A DNA stretch of 64,000 nt from contig JADKBS010000005.1 of the NCBI GenBank assembly GCA_016714985.1, forward strand, positions 176,001 to 240,000. Reading direction: 5' to 3'. The position numbers and the translations under genes were made by a program. How positions within the stretch are numbered: the first letter of the stretch is position 1; every line of letters begins with the position of its first letter. Below are positions 26,395 to 35,000 of this stretch, piece by piece. The stretch is from Saprospiraceae bacterium (lineage in GTDB: Bacteria; Bacteroidota; Bacteroidia; Chitinophagales; Saprospiraceae). The notes under the pieces are model-generated. The model did not search any database, was not told where the DNA came from, and saw only the letters and a program-made list of their open reading frames with translations.

Positions 26395-26440
26395 GTTTGA
26401 AGGGTTTGATTTGCACAATGGCAAATCAAACCCTTCAAAC
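26395..26440. terminator. Bidirectional terminator hairpin
   Basis: Two perfectly complementary 20-base arms (GTTTGAAGGG... and ...CCCTTCAAAC) enclose an ACAATG loop. The hairpin lies between the convergent VCBS and acyl-CoA reductase genes and overlaps the last bases of the latter (stop at 26435-26437). Confidence 0.7.
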
Positions 26441-27451
26441 AGTAACCAACCACCCCATCACATCCACCCCATCCGCATAATCTCCCAGCCCCGGCTCCTG
26501 CGTTTTGCCGAAGGCGATAGTGGGTAGGCTAATTAGTTGTGGCCTTGCCACAATGCACTGGATTTCCTCTTGGCGGCTCGCCAATTCCATTTCCAACCAA
26601 TTTTTGTCTTCGTAAAACTCGTAGTGCAGCATGGCGATGCGGCTGGCGATGGCCTTGTCTTCTTTCACGATGATGCAGCCGTTGTTGAAGCACGGTACTT
26701 GGTTGAGCATCAAAAGGGCGAGGTTGTAGTCGAAATTGTTGCGGTACTTGCTGTGATTGGCGATGTCATTATATTCATGGAGCGCCTCCATCAAAGCCGC
26801 AAAATGGTAGCCTTTCGGCAAATACAGTTTGGAAACATTGCGGCAGCCGAGGCCAAAAAAACGGAACACGTCCTTCCCAAGCAGGTGCAGGTCATCGGTG
26901 GTTTCGGTGCCGTCCAGCACAGCCCCGGCGTTGCGGTTTTTGCGGATGATGTGCGGATATTTCGCAAAATACGCCTCAAAATAGCGGGCCGAGTTGTTGC
27001 TGCCCGTGGCAATGACGGCATCGTAGCCATTCAACTGCTCCACGATTTCAAAAAAGGCACCAGCGCCAGGCGTGTATTTTTCCAATAATTGCAGCAAGTA
27101 GGGCAGTAAGAACCTGTCCTTGTCGGAGAGCTTGATTTTGGCTTTCTGCCCCGCCACGAAGGTACAAACCACATCGTGGAAGCCTACTAAAGGCAAGTTG
27201 CCCGCCATCACCATGCCCACCGTTTTCATGGGTGGCTCGTCGGCGATGGGGTAGGCCGCCGCCCATAATTCCAGTTTGTTTTTATCCAAAAACTCGGTAG
27301 CAATGGCTTGAATGGCCAAGTGCTGGTTTTCCTTCGTGAACCAAGCATTGTTATACTCTGTCCGGTGGATGATGGCATCAAGGTAGTCATCCGGGTGGAG
27401 CAGGTGCTCGCCGAGGCGGGAAAGGGCGGATATGCGTTCTTTAGTGTTCAA
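26435..27451 (-). CDS. LuxC-type acyl-CoA reductase
   Basis: A 338-residue protein resembling the LuxC/acyl-CoA reductase family of Bacteroidota. Motifs: G-M-V-M-A-G-N-L-P-L-V-G-F-H-D at the nucleotide-binding part, A-V-I-A-T-G-S-N-N-S-A-R, R-K-N-R-N-A-G-A-V-L-D-G, and F-G-L-G-C-R-N-V-S-K-L-Y, where the Cys is the probable thioester nucleophile. LuxC enzymes reduce acyl groups to aldehydes with NADPH. No luxA/B/D/E partners are nearby, so a role in bioluminescence is unlikely and aldehyde or plasmalogen-type lipid metabolism is a guess. The start is a TTG; a 7-bp repeat array begins 14 bases upstream of it. Confidence 0.85.
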   Translation of the reverse strand: MNTKERISALSRLGEHLLHPDDYLDAIIHRTEYNNAWFTKENQHLAIQAIATEFLDKNKLELWAAAYPIADEPPMKTVGMVMAGNLPLVGFHDVVCTFVAGQKAKIKLSDKDRFLLPYLLQLLEKYTPGAGAFFEIVEQLNGYDAVIATGSNNSARYFEAYFAKYPHIIRKNRNAGAVLDGTETTDDLHLLGKDVFRFFGLGCRNVSKLYLPKGYHFAALMEALHEYNDIANHSKYRNNFDYNLALLMLNQVPCFNNGCIIVKEDKAIASRIAMLHYEFYEDKNWLEMELASRQEEIQCIVARPQLISLPTIAFGKTQEPGLGDYADGVDVMGWLVTV

Positions 27452-27464
27452 ATCTGCTAATATT

Positions 27465-27521
27465 GATTGCGGATTACGGATTGCGGATTTCGGATTGGGG
27501 TCGCTGCAAAATTGGCAAATT
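27465..27521. repeat. 7-bp array plus module before acyl-CoA reductase, copy 1
   Basis: GATTGCG, GATTACG, GATTGCG, GATTTCG units are followed by GATTGGGG and the module TCGCTGCAAAATTGGCAAAT. Copy 1 is 57 bases, exactly one 7-bp unit longer than copy 2 at 27533-27582 and otherwise identical. A third, inverted copy is at 29159-29212. Confidence 0.9.
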
Positions 27522-27532
27522 CAGGTCACAAC

Positions 27533-27582
27533 GATTGCGGATTACGGATTGCGGATTGGGGTCGCTGCAAAATTGGCAAATT
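27533..27582. repeat. 7-bp array plus module, copy 2
   Basis: This is a direct repeat of 27465-27521 that lacks one GGATTTC unit (50 bases). The two copies are separated by 11 bases. The perfect identity elsewhere suggests a recent duplication followed by loss or gain of one unit. Confidence 0.9.
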
Positions 27583-27705
27583 GTGGATTGGATTACCGTT
27601 TTCTATTTCTTTCTTCTTTTAGCTTTTTTGATGCTGGCCACTATGCCTAAAACAAAATCAAGATACAGAACCAACTACCCAACACCTTTCAAACTAGCTA
27701 CACCC

Positions 27706-27740
27706 CCAATCCGCAATCCGCAATCCCGCAATCCGAATTC
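27706..27740. repeat. Complementary 7-bp array at the pseudouridine synthase stop
   Basis: CAATCCG, CAATCCG, CAATCCCG, CAATCCG: the reverse complement of the GGATTGC arrays at 27465-27582. Together they bracket the spacer between the acyl-CoA reductase start and the stop codon of the next gene (27744). Confidence 0.85.
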
Positions 27741-27743
27741 GAA

Positions 27744-28802
27744 TCATTCTTGGTCCAGCGTCAACTTACTCCTCCTGTCCGCCACGTAGGTGCGCCATCG
27801 GTTTAGGCAGTCCACCATGGGCATGGGCAGTTCGGAATCGAACATCATGTGCTCACCTGTGCGGGGGTGAACGAAGCCGATTTCCTTGGCATGGAGGGCT
27901 TGGCGGGGGAGTATCTCAAAGCAATTCTCTACAAACTGCTTGTATTTGCTGAAGACGGTGCCCTTCACGATGCGGTCGCCGCCATAGCGGGGGTCGTTGA
28001 AAAGCGGGTGGCCGAGGTGCGACATGTGTACCCTGATTTGGTGGGTGCGGCCCGTTTCGAGCCGAAGCTCCATGTGGCTGACATAGTAGAGCCGCTCCAA
28101 TACCTTCCAATGGGTGATGGCCAGTTTGCCCTCGCCATCGTCCACCACGGTCATCTTCTTGCGAAAGCGGGTGTGGCGGCCCAGCCAATTTTCAACCCTA
28201 CCCGAATCCTCCTCGAACTCCCCCCAAATGATGGCATGGTAGCGTCGGTGAATGGTGTGGTCGTGGAACTGCTTGGCCAAATGCATCATGGCATAATCGG
28301 TTTTCGCTACCACCATGAGGCCCGAAGTGTCCTTATCTATGCGGTGGACAAGGCCGGGACGATTGTCGGGATTGCCATCCATAACGGGCAGGTTTTGGAA
28401 GTAATAGGCCAAGGCATTCACAAGTGTGCGGCGATAAACGCCAACGCCGGGGTGTACCACCATGCCAGCGGGCTTGTTCAGCACGAGCAGATCATCGTCT
28501 TCGTAAATGATGTTGAGGGGAATCTTGTCCGGAATGATTTTGACGGCCTCATCCATCGGCTTGGGCATGAGCAACTCCACCACATCGTTTGGCCGAATCT
28601 TGTAGTTCGACTTCTCCTCCACGTCGTTCACCTTTACCAGCCCAGCCTTGATGGCCGTCTGCACCCTACTCCTCGAAATCTGGAAAATACGGTCAGAAAG
28701 GAACTTGTCCAGCCGTATCGTCCCTTGGCCCTTGTCGGCCACGTATTTGTGGGTTTCGTAAAACTCTTCGTTAAAAACCAATCTATCTGGTACTCCTCGC
28801 AT
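27744..28802 (-). CDS. RluA/RluD family 23S rRNA pseudouridine synthase
   Basis: A 352-residue enzyme of the RluA family. An N-terminal S4 RNA-binding domain (about 28-80: R-L-D-K-F-L-S-D-R, S-R-V-Q-T-A-I-K-A-G, K-V-N) precedes the catalytic domain with L-N-K-P-A-G-M-V-V-H-P and H-R-I-D-K-D-T-S-G-L-M-V-V-A-K, in which Asp156 is the catalytic residue. The S4 domain and length fit RluD-like enzymes, which modify uridines of helix 69 of 23S rRNA, but the exact site is not provable here. A GGATTGC array begins two bases before the ATG. Confidence 0.93.
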   Translation of the reverse strand: MRGVPDRLVFNEEFYETHKYVADKGQGTIRLDKFLSDRIFQISRSRVQTAIKAGLVKVNDVEEKSNYKIRPNDVVELLMPKPMDEAVKIIPDKIPLNIIYEDDDLLVLNKPAGMVVHPGVGVYRRTLVNALAYYFQNLPVMDGNPDNRPGLVHRIDKDTSGLMVVAKTDYAMMHLAKQFHDHTIHRRYHAIIWGEFEEDSGRVENWLGRHTRFRKKMTVVDDGEGKLAITHWKVLERLYYVSHMELRLETGRTHQIRVHMSHLGHPLFNDPRYGGDRIVKGTVFSKYKQFVENCFEILPRQALHAKEIGFVHPRTGEHMMFDSELPMPMVDCLNRWRTYVADRRSKLTLDQE

Positions 28803-28804
28803 TT

Positions 28805-28860
28805 TGATTTCGGATTGCGGATTGCGGATTGCGCCTGCCTGTCGGCAGACAGGGATTGCA
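28805..28860. repeat. 7-bp array with palindromic core before the pseudouridine synthase
   Basis: GGATTGC units at 28811-28832 abut the start codon of the minus-strand gene. They are followed by the core CCTGCCTGTCGGCAGACAGG (28834-28853) and one more ATTGC unit. The core is a variant of the one inside the flippase gene (19024-19044). The complementary array is at 29179-29212 before the divergent gene. Confidence 0.85.
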
Positions 28861-29158
28861 GCAGCCCGTTTCCTAATTCAAGCTCGCTGCCTAATGTCAC
28901 ACAAGTTTTTCAAGCTATAGGACAGCATTCTTCTGGTACTGAAATAATTGGTTTAGATGGGTTAGGGAGGGTTAGAAGGCTTAACCGCTACAAAACCATC
29001 CGAATAGCAACATTTTCTGGATTTTGAGCTTACACGGCCTAAACTATCTAAACCTGCTAAACAGGTACCTAATTTTAAAAAGGATTGCAAAATAACGCAA
29101 CTTTACGCCAACCGTTTAGCCTTATCTTTTTTTCTGAGTTGTAATTGGGTACTTCATT
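28861..29158. other. Divergent spacer without a gene
   Basis: About 300 bases between the arrays of the pseudouridine synthase and the PLP enzyme. AT-rich, no ORF with a family match. A short inverted repeat GGTTTAG/CTAAACC is present around 28950 and 29045. No convincing TAnnTTTG promoter was found on either strand. Confidence 0.5.
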
Positions 29159-29212
29159 GCAAATTTGCAGCGGCCCCCAATCCGAAATCCGCAATCCACT
29201 AATCCGAAATCG
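29159..29212. repeat. 7-bp array plus module abutting the PLP enzyme start
   Basis: CAAATTTGCAGCGGCCCCC is an inverted variant of the module seen at 27498-27521 and 27559-27582. It is followed by CAATCCG, AAATCCG, CAATCCA and AATCCGA units that run into ATG 29214. The upstream frame from 29145 is made of these repeats and is not used as the start. Confidence 0.85.
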
Positions 29213-29213
29213 A

Positions 29214-30410
29214 ATGTCTCACATCAATTCACTCTGTGTAAAAGAACCGCACGACCCACGTACTACCAAGCCGCATGTGCTCCCCATTTATGCCACCTCG
29301 TCGTTTGCTTTTGGAAGCATTGATGAGGGCATCGAAATATTCACCAACCAAAAGCACGGGCATGTCTATGGCCGCTATGGCAACCCAACAGTGGACGCCG
29401 TGGCCGCCAAAATCGCCGCATTGGAAGCCTCTGGTACGGAAGTGGAGGCCGCTGGCCTGCTGTTTTCGAGTGGACAGGCAGCCGTCAGCACGATGGTGAT
29501 GGGCCTATTGAAGTCAGGCGACAAAATCCTGACGCAGGGCAATCTCTATGGTGGTACGACCGAGCTGTTCGTGAAAATCTTCCAGCCGCTCGGTATCGAG
29601 ACCATCCTCACCGACCTTCACAACCTCAATAAGGTGGAGGAGCTGTTGAAAAAAGACGAAAAAATCCGCCTGCTCTATTGCGAGACGCCCGCCAACCCGA
29701 CCCATGCCTGCGTTGACCTATCAGCTTTGGCCAGCCTTGCGAAGCAATACGGCAAGTACAGTGCAGTGGACAACACCTTCGCCACGCCCATGCTCCAGCA
29801 GCCATTGCGCCACGGTATTGACTTCATCGTCCACAGCACTACGAAATACCTCAATGGCCACGGCAATTCCATCGCAGGGGCGCTCGTCACAACTCATACG
29901 GAGCAGATGCGGATGGGCGGCCATATCTGGCAAGCGATGAAATTGGCTGGAACGAACTGCAGTCCCTTCGAAGCATGGTTGACGCACAATGGCCTGAAAA
30001 CCTTGGGCCTGCGCATGGAGCGGCATAGCGAAAATGCGATGCGTGTCGCCAATTTTTTGGAACAAAACGATGCTGTTTCAAGGGTCAATTACTGCGGCCT
30101 TCCCTCGCACCCCGACCATGCCATTGCGAAGCAACAAATGAGTGCCTACGGCGGCATGCTCAGCTTTGAACTGGCGGGTGGCCTCGAAGCGGGCATCCGC
30201 TGCATGAACCGCATCCGGTTTTGCACCCTTGCCCCCACCTTGGGTGATGTGGACACGCTCATCCTGCACCCGGCCAGTATGTCGCACTTGAACATCCCCA
30301 AAGAAGTCCGCCTTGCCAACGGCATCACGGACGGCCTCATTAGGCTATCGGTCGGCATTGAGCATGCAGAGGATATAATGGGGGATTTGGCGCAGGCGAT
30401 TGGAGGGTGA
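29214..30410 (+). CDS. Cys/Met metabolism PLP-dependent enzyme (gamma-synthase/lyase family)
   Basis: A 398-residue trans-sulfuration family enzyme. Seen: V-Y-G-R-Y-G-N-P-T near the N-terminus, F-S-S-G-Q-A-A-V-S-T-M, Y-G-G-T-T-E-L, the Asp-containing V-D-N-T-F-A-T-P, and the PLP lysine in H-S-T-T-K-Y-L-N-G-H (Lys211). The C-terminal part has S-H-L-N-I-P and G-L-I-R-L-S-V-G-I-E. The family covers cystathionine gamma-synthase, cystathionine gamma-lyase, methionine gamma-lyase and O-acetylhomoserine sulfhydrylase; the sequence alone does not fix which one. It is transcribed alone; a 7-bp array abuts each end of the gene. Confidence 0.92.
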   Translation: MSHINSLCVKEPHDPRTTKPHVLPIYATSSFAFGSIDEGIEIFTNQKHGHVYGRYGNPTVDAVAAKIAALEASGTEVEAAGLLFSSGQAAVSTMVMGLLKSGDKILTQGNLYGGTTELFVKIFQPLGIETILTDLHNLNKVEELLKKDEKIRLLYCETPANPTHACVDLSALASLAKQYGKYSAVDNTFATPMLQQPLRHGIDFIVHSTTKYLNGHGNSIAGALVTTHTEQMRMGGHIWQAMKLAGTNCSPFEAWLTHNGLKTLGLRMERHSENAMRVANFLEQNDAVSRVNYCGLPSHPDHAIAKQQMSAYGGMLSFELAGGLEAGIRCMNRIRFCTLAPTLGDVDTLILHPASMSHLNIPKEVRLANGITDGLIRLSVGIEHAEDIMGDLAQAIGG

Positions 30411-30448
30411 TACTGGATGCTGGATGATTGATGCTGGATGATTGGATA
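30411..30448. repeat. 7-bp array directly after the PLP enzyme stop
   Basis: TACTGGA, TGCTGGA, TGATTGA, TGCTGGA, TGATTGG: units begin at the base after the stop codon. The reverse-complement array lies at 30731-30783, so the two enclose the palindromic element at 30463-30653 and a promoter. Confidence 0.85.
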
Positions 30449-30462
30449 CTTCTTTTAATTTT

Positions 30463-30653
30463 GAGGAAAAAGGACTTTCTTATAAAAACTGCGTTTGGCT
30501 AATTTGTCGCTTTTGTCATCGCCGAAGGCGACCTGCGACGTCATGCGGGACTGCCCTCGTGATGTCGCAGGTCGCCTTCGGCGATGACAAAAGCGACTTA
30601 ACAGGACAAAGTATGGATTTACAATTTTTATAAGAAAGCCCTTTTTTGAGGAA
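30463..30653. mobile_element. MITE-like palindromic element
   Basis: An element of about 190 bp with imperfect terminal inverted repeats of about 25 bases (AAAAAGGACTTTCTTATAAA on the left, its near complement on the right). An inner hairpin at 30506-30597 has arms of more than 30 bases containing the sub-palindrome CGCCGAAGGCG. TTGAGG occurs at both borders and could be a target-site duplication, although adjacent A/T runs blur the exact ends. There is no transposase; open frames in it are mirror images of each other and not genes. Confidence 0.75.
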
Positions 30654-30684
30654 AAGGCCATTCGGATAAGTTCAATTGTTACAT

Positions 30685-30692
30685 TAGCTTTG
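30685..30692 (+). promoter_or_regulatory. -7 promoter element before the amidase
   Basis: TAGCTTTG matches TAnnTTTG. A weak TTCG stands 21 bases upstream in place of TTG. A transcript from here would include the 30731-30783 array in a leader of about 100 bases. Confidence 0.4.
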
Positions 30693-30730
30693 CCCATTAT
30701 TGGAATTGGCTATAGTGACGTCTGCTTAAC

Positions 30731-30783
30731 CAGCATCCACTTCCCGGTATCCAGCATCCAGTATCCAGTATCCAGTATCCAAC
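30731..30783. repeat. 7-bp array before the amidase
   Basis: ATCCAGC and ATCCAGT units, with three ATCCAGT in a row at the end, 16 bases before the start codon. Complement of 30411-30448. Confidence 0.85.
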
Positions 30784-30798
30784 AACAACCATTCAATC

Positions 30799-31974
30799 AT
30801 GAAGAACTTTTTCAAGGCGATATCCGATTTTTTTGCCTCGCTTTTTGGAAAAAAAAAGGAGTCAACACCTACCACAACTCCTAAAACCACCACGCCCAAT
30901 CCCAATGACCGCTTGCCGGATGAGGTGGAGGACAGTTCCGACGTGCCAGTGGACACGGTGAAGACCTTGCCGGTAATCGCCGTTATACCCGATGCGCCCG
31001 GCCCCTTTGCCGACGATGACAAGGAAGATGCTATTGACAGCGAGGAGGAACCCACCACCCCTGGCCCCTCAACGGGCACAACTACCACGCCCACAACGGG
31101 CGGTGGAACCACCACCATCCCTACGACCCCTACAACTGGAGGCGGTACCACCACCCCAAGCACCGGTGGCGGCACTACGACTACCACCCCGAGCACCCCA
31201 ACCCACCGCTTCCTGTGGTGCCTCGACAACGGGCACGGCAAGCTGCAACCCGGTAAGCGTTCCCCGCTTTTTGACGATGGGAAGACCCGCTTCATGGAAT
31301 ATGAGTTCAACCGGGATGTGGTGGAGCGCATCATGAAGTCCCTCGACAAGCATGGGGTGAAATATTTCGACATCGTGCCGGACTTCAACGAGGTGGGCAG
31401 CTTCCTCTCGGAGCGGGTGGAGCGGGCCAACAAAAAGAAATCCGACCTGCCGAAGATTTACGTCTCCGTGCACGCCAACGCTGGCCCGGCCGCTGCGGAG
31501 GAGTGGATTGGCGACAATATCAGGGGCATCGAGACTTGGTATGCGCAGAACAGTGCTAGGGGCAAGAAACTTGCTGCTGTTTTCCAAAAGCACCTCATCT
31601 TGAAAACGGGCTTCAAGAACCGAAACCTGAAATCCACGGCCATCACTCCCCTGTATGTGCTGGAAAAAACGACCATGCCCGCCGTCCTTACCGAGAACGG
31701 TTTTTACAACAACAAGCCCGAAGTAAAGGAACTGATGAAGGACAGCGTCCGCCAGAAAATCGCCGATGCGCACGTGGAGGCGATATTGGAGATTGAGAAA
31801 ACGGGATTTTATAGGGGGCAGTTCGACAGTGGGCAGACAGTCAGCAGTTGTCTAGTCAACCACTGCTCAAAGCAAAAAAATAGGCTTTGGGCAGTCAGGG
31901 CATTGTTTAAAAGCCTTGACTTCGCAATCAAAAGAGGTGACATCGCTGAACGATGCCACCTCTTTCATTTTTAG
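30799..31974 (+). CDS. N-acetylmuramoyl-L-alanine amidase (Amidase_3 type)
   Basis: A 391-residue protein. An amphipathic N-terminal helix with K-K-K (residues 1-20) is followed by an acidic stretch and a Thr/Pro/Gly-rich linker (about 85-135). The zinc amidase domain (137-335) has ligands His146 (D-N-G-H-G-K), Glu167 (F-M-E-Y-E) and His225 (S-V-H-A-N-A), and catalytic Glu299 (L-T-E-N-G-F). Such enzymes cut the amide bond between MurNAc and the peptide stem. There is no normal signal peptide, which is unusual for a house-keeping amidase; an endolysin-like or cargo role is possible. The last ~50 residues after G-F-Y-R-G are encoded by a CAGTGGG array and a hairpin, so the native stop was probably near 31815. 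Confidence 0.85.
   Translation: MKNFFKAISDFFASLFGKKKESTPTTTPKTTTPNPNDRLPDEVEDSSDVPVDTVKTLPVIAVIPDAPGPFADDDKEDAIDSEEEPTTPGPSTGTTTTPTTGGGTTTIPTTPTTGGGTTTPSTGGGTTTTTPSTPTHRFLWCLDNGHGKLQPGKRSPLFDDGKTRFMEYEFNRDVVERIMKSLDKHGVKYFDIVPDFNEVGSFLSERVERANKKKSDLPKIYVSVHANAGPAAAEEWIGDNIRGIETWYAQNSARGKKLAAVFQKHLILKTGFKNRNLKSTAITPLYVLEKTTMPAVLTENGFYNNKPEVKELMKDSVRQKIADAHVEAILEIEKTGFYRGQFDSGQTVSSCLVNHCSKQKNRLWAVRALFKSLDFAIKRGDIAERCHLFHF
31814..31855. repeat. 7-bp array inside the 3' end of the amidase frame
   Basis: GGGCAGT, TCGACAGTGGGCAGA and CAGTCAG units start where the amidase domain ends. The reverse complement stands at 31991-32042. The pair brackets a hairpin at 31931-31965. Confidence 0.8.
31931..31965 (+). 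terminator. Hairpin behind the amidase domain
   Basis: AAAGAGGTGACATCG pairs with CGATGCCACCTCTTT (14 of 15) around CTGAA and is followed by a short T-rich tail. It lies inside the last codons of the amidase frame, which is another sign that the frame was extended past its original stop. Confidence 0.6.
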
Positions 31975-31990
31975 CAGAGCTAGACTAATT

Positions 31991-32042
31991 CAACTGCCGA
32001 CTGACTGCCCACTGCCCACTGTCGAACTGCCCACTGTCAAGT
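31991..32042. repeat. Complementary 7-bp array before the 32057 stop
   Basis: CTGCCGA, CTGACTG, CCCACTG, CCCACTG, TCGAACTG, CCCACTG: reverse complement of 31814-31855, 14 bases from the stop codon of the next gene on the minus strand. Confidence 0.85.
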
Positions 32043-32056
32043 TGCCACCTTTTAAA

Positions 32057-35000
32057 CTAGTGTTTAACCAATTTCTCCCGTTGCAGCACCCGCCCGTTTT
32101 GCACCAGCGAAACTAAATAGACGCCAGCGGGCAAGCCTGCCAAATCGAGCTTCGTGGTGGTTTGGTTTACACTCGCTTCCAACCATTTTTTGCCCTGCAA
32201 ATCAAAGAGAAGGAGCCTTGATTGGCCTTCGGCCAATGAGGCGGAAACGGTGATGTTCACATAATCGCCTGCTGGGTTGGGGGCGGCGGTGAACCATGCC
32301 GTTTCGGTCGTTTTGCTACCTTCGGCAATGCTGCCGTCCCTGTCAACCACTGCCTGCGGGTTGTCCGTTTCGAGGCTGTCCGTGGTGACGACGATGATGG
32401 GGCCGCCGCCGTTCCAGTTGCCACCGGGCCTTTGGCAGCGCCATGCCTTGCGGGCGTAAGCGCCGCAAAACTCGAAGTCAACAGGTGTCAGGTTGTCCAC
32501 GAGGTCTGTGCCACCGAGTTGGTTGGGCTGAAGGCCAGGAATGGGTTCTTCGAGTAGGTAGAGGAACTGGGGGCAAGGCCCGAAATGGTCGAAGCGGAAC
32601 AGCGGTGTATCGTGGTGAATGGAGTAGGGTATGTGGGCGCCGTTGCTGCCTGGTGGCGTTATCAGCTCGAAAGTATAGAACTTCTTGCCGGGATGCCCAG
32701 CCACGTTTTCCGTCAGCATTGGCGGCGACCACTCCCCGGCGATGTTGCTGGCCCCAATCAGGTTGAAATTGGCGGGGGCCACGACGGTGAAGCGCCCAGT
32801 GGAGGTCATGGCGTTCTCGGTGGGGTCAAAACTGCCGCTGGGCTTTGCCACTACAGCCCAACTGGTGGAATCGGGCTGAAGCTGGAGTTTGGCCTTGAGG
32901 CATTTTGGGCCGCAGTCCGTTGTGGTGAGCATGGCAGGCTGAGAAGGTATGAAGTTACACCCTCCCGTCTTGGCTGCCAGCCTGAACCACTTCCCGTTCA
33001 GCCCTTCGCTGTTGCCGATGTAAAGGGTGGGAGCGTCGATACCCTCAATCTCATTCGGGCCACCCTCCTGCAAGTCCGAGTAGATGATATCATCGCTGGA
33101 GACCATCCATTGGTAATATAAGTCGCCTGCATGCGTGGAAGCCGAGGCAGTGAAAATTACCGGGCTTCCTTGACAAGTCGTCTGGTCGGTGGGGTGGGAG
33201 GTTATGGATATTGGGCCTTCCACTCTTAGTGTTGCGGCATAGGAGGCTACAGTACTGCATTCAGCGGTCTGAATCAAGCAACGGTAGTAGAAGCCGTCTT
33301 TGCCCACAACATTGGCCACGCTTAGGCAGGCGGTCGTCACACCGTTATAAACACTGTTGGTTGGCAAGTTCACCCAAGCGCTTGCATCCAAGCTGTCACC
33401 AGAGACATTCACCTGCCATTGGTAGGTGATATTGCCCTGGCCAGTGTTCGTTGTTTGGATACAAAAGTTGGTGGCACTGCCGGAGCAACTTGTCCTGTGG
33501 TCAGGGTGGTTGGTCACGTAAACCGGGCCTTCCACGGTCAGTTGTGAGAAGTTGGTCGTGGCAGATATACAATTTGGCGCTCGGTAGCGCATCCTGAATC
33601 GCCACCTGTACATATTGGCCACGTTACTGATGCTTAAAATGGAGGTGTTTGTACCACTGTACACACCACCCTCGGCGATGTCAGAATATGGCAAATACGA
33701 ATTGGTTGATTGGTTGTATTTTGCGACTTCCCATTGATAAATCAAACTGTTGGAATCGCCATTCATCAATGCAACGGTTGCGCTAAAGCTAACTCCCTCA
33801 CCAGCGCACTGTGTGACATTGTCAGGCTGGTTGGTGACCGTCATCGGGCCAATAACAGTCAATATTGCCGCATCCGAGTATTGAATATTACAAGTGCTGG
33901 ATCTGTATGCTACCCTGAACATAGCACCGTTCCCTGGCTCAGATACGTTTGAAACCGTCAACATGGTCACCCCAGTAATATTGTTTATGGTGAGAGCGCC
34001 AGCATAATATGGATTGTTTGGCAAGTTGTTCCATGTTCCACCTCCATCTAAGCTCATCTGCCATTGCACGGTAATATTGTCCATTGGCAGTATGAAATTG
34101 ATTTTCGCAGAAAATGAGGCCGAACTACCGTGGCATGCTGCCACTGGGTCTGGCTGGTCGGCCACAGAAAACGGGCCTTGTACATTCAAGGTGGCATAAT
34201 CTGAATAAACAGTAGTAGCGCAATCCGTTGCATTGGCGACCGCACGGAATCGACGTCCGTACATGCCTGCTACGTTGGTAATAGTCAGTACGTCAGTTCC
34301 CGATGCGACCGCACCTGTGATGGAGTGCGAGAAATTCGCATCTGGGAAGGTAATTGGTGTCCATACTGTATAAGGAGCATCCGAATACTCCCAACCAAAG
34401 CTGAAATGCCCCTGCGGAATAGCAGCCGTAGCGAAGAAGGTTGTGTCGTTGCCAGCGCAGACGCTGGCATTGGTAGGGTCAACAGAGAAGCTCGCACATG
34501 GACTGGTACACAAAGGCGAAACATCTGGGTCGAGGTAGCCGTCGCCGTCCACGTCCTCGTTGACGAGGTCGAGCACGCCGTCACCATCAATATCCTCCCC
34601 TGGGTTGAGGAAGCCATCGTCGTTGGTATCCTCGTCATAGTCTATCGTGCCATTGGCGTTCAAGTCTTCGTTAAAAGGGTTCCAAGCCCCATCGCCGTCC
34701 GTGTCCTCGAATGCGTTGAGGATGCCGTCGCCGTCGCAATCGTTACAGCTCCAGGCTGAGGGCGAGTAGTTGCCCATGTATTCATAGACATCGCCTGTGA
34801 CCATGTCAAATACCGTTATTTCATTACCAGGGTTGTTACCTTCGGAGTTTGGCAAGTCGTTGAATGGGTCCGTTTCATTGTCAATCAAGTACAAGCTGTC
34901 AGGACATATACCAGTGCCATTAAACGTGAAAAGCAGGGTTTCTTTCCCTGCTTGCCAAGGCACCATAGGCACCTCGTTGTTGAAACCATAAGATTGGTAA

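Noticed and set aside
26435..27451. Bioluminescence operon (luxC)
   Set aside because: Only the reductase is present; luxA, B, D and E are absent.
27465..27740. CRISPR array
   Set aside because: Units are 7 bp, directly adjacent, without unique spacers; no cas genes in the window.
30442..30697. Two overlapping small frames on opposite strands
   Set aside because: Both lie in a palindromic element and are mirror images of each other, which palindromic DNA produces automatically.
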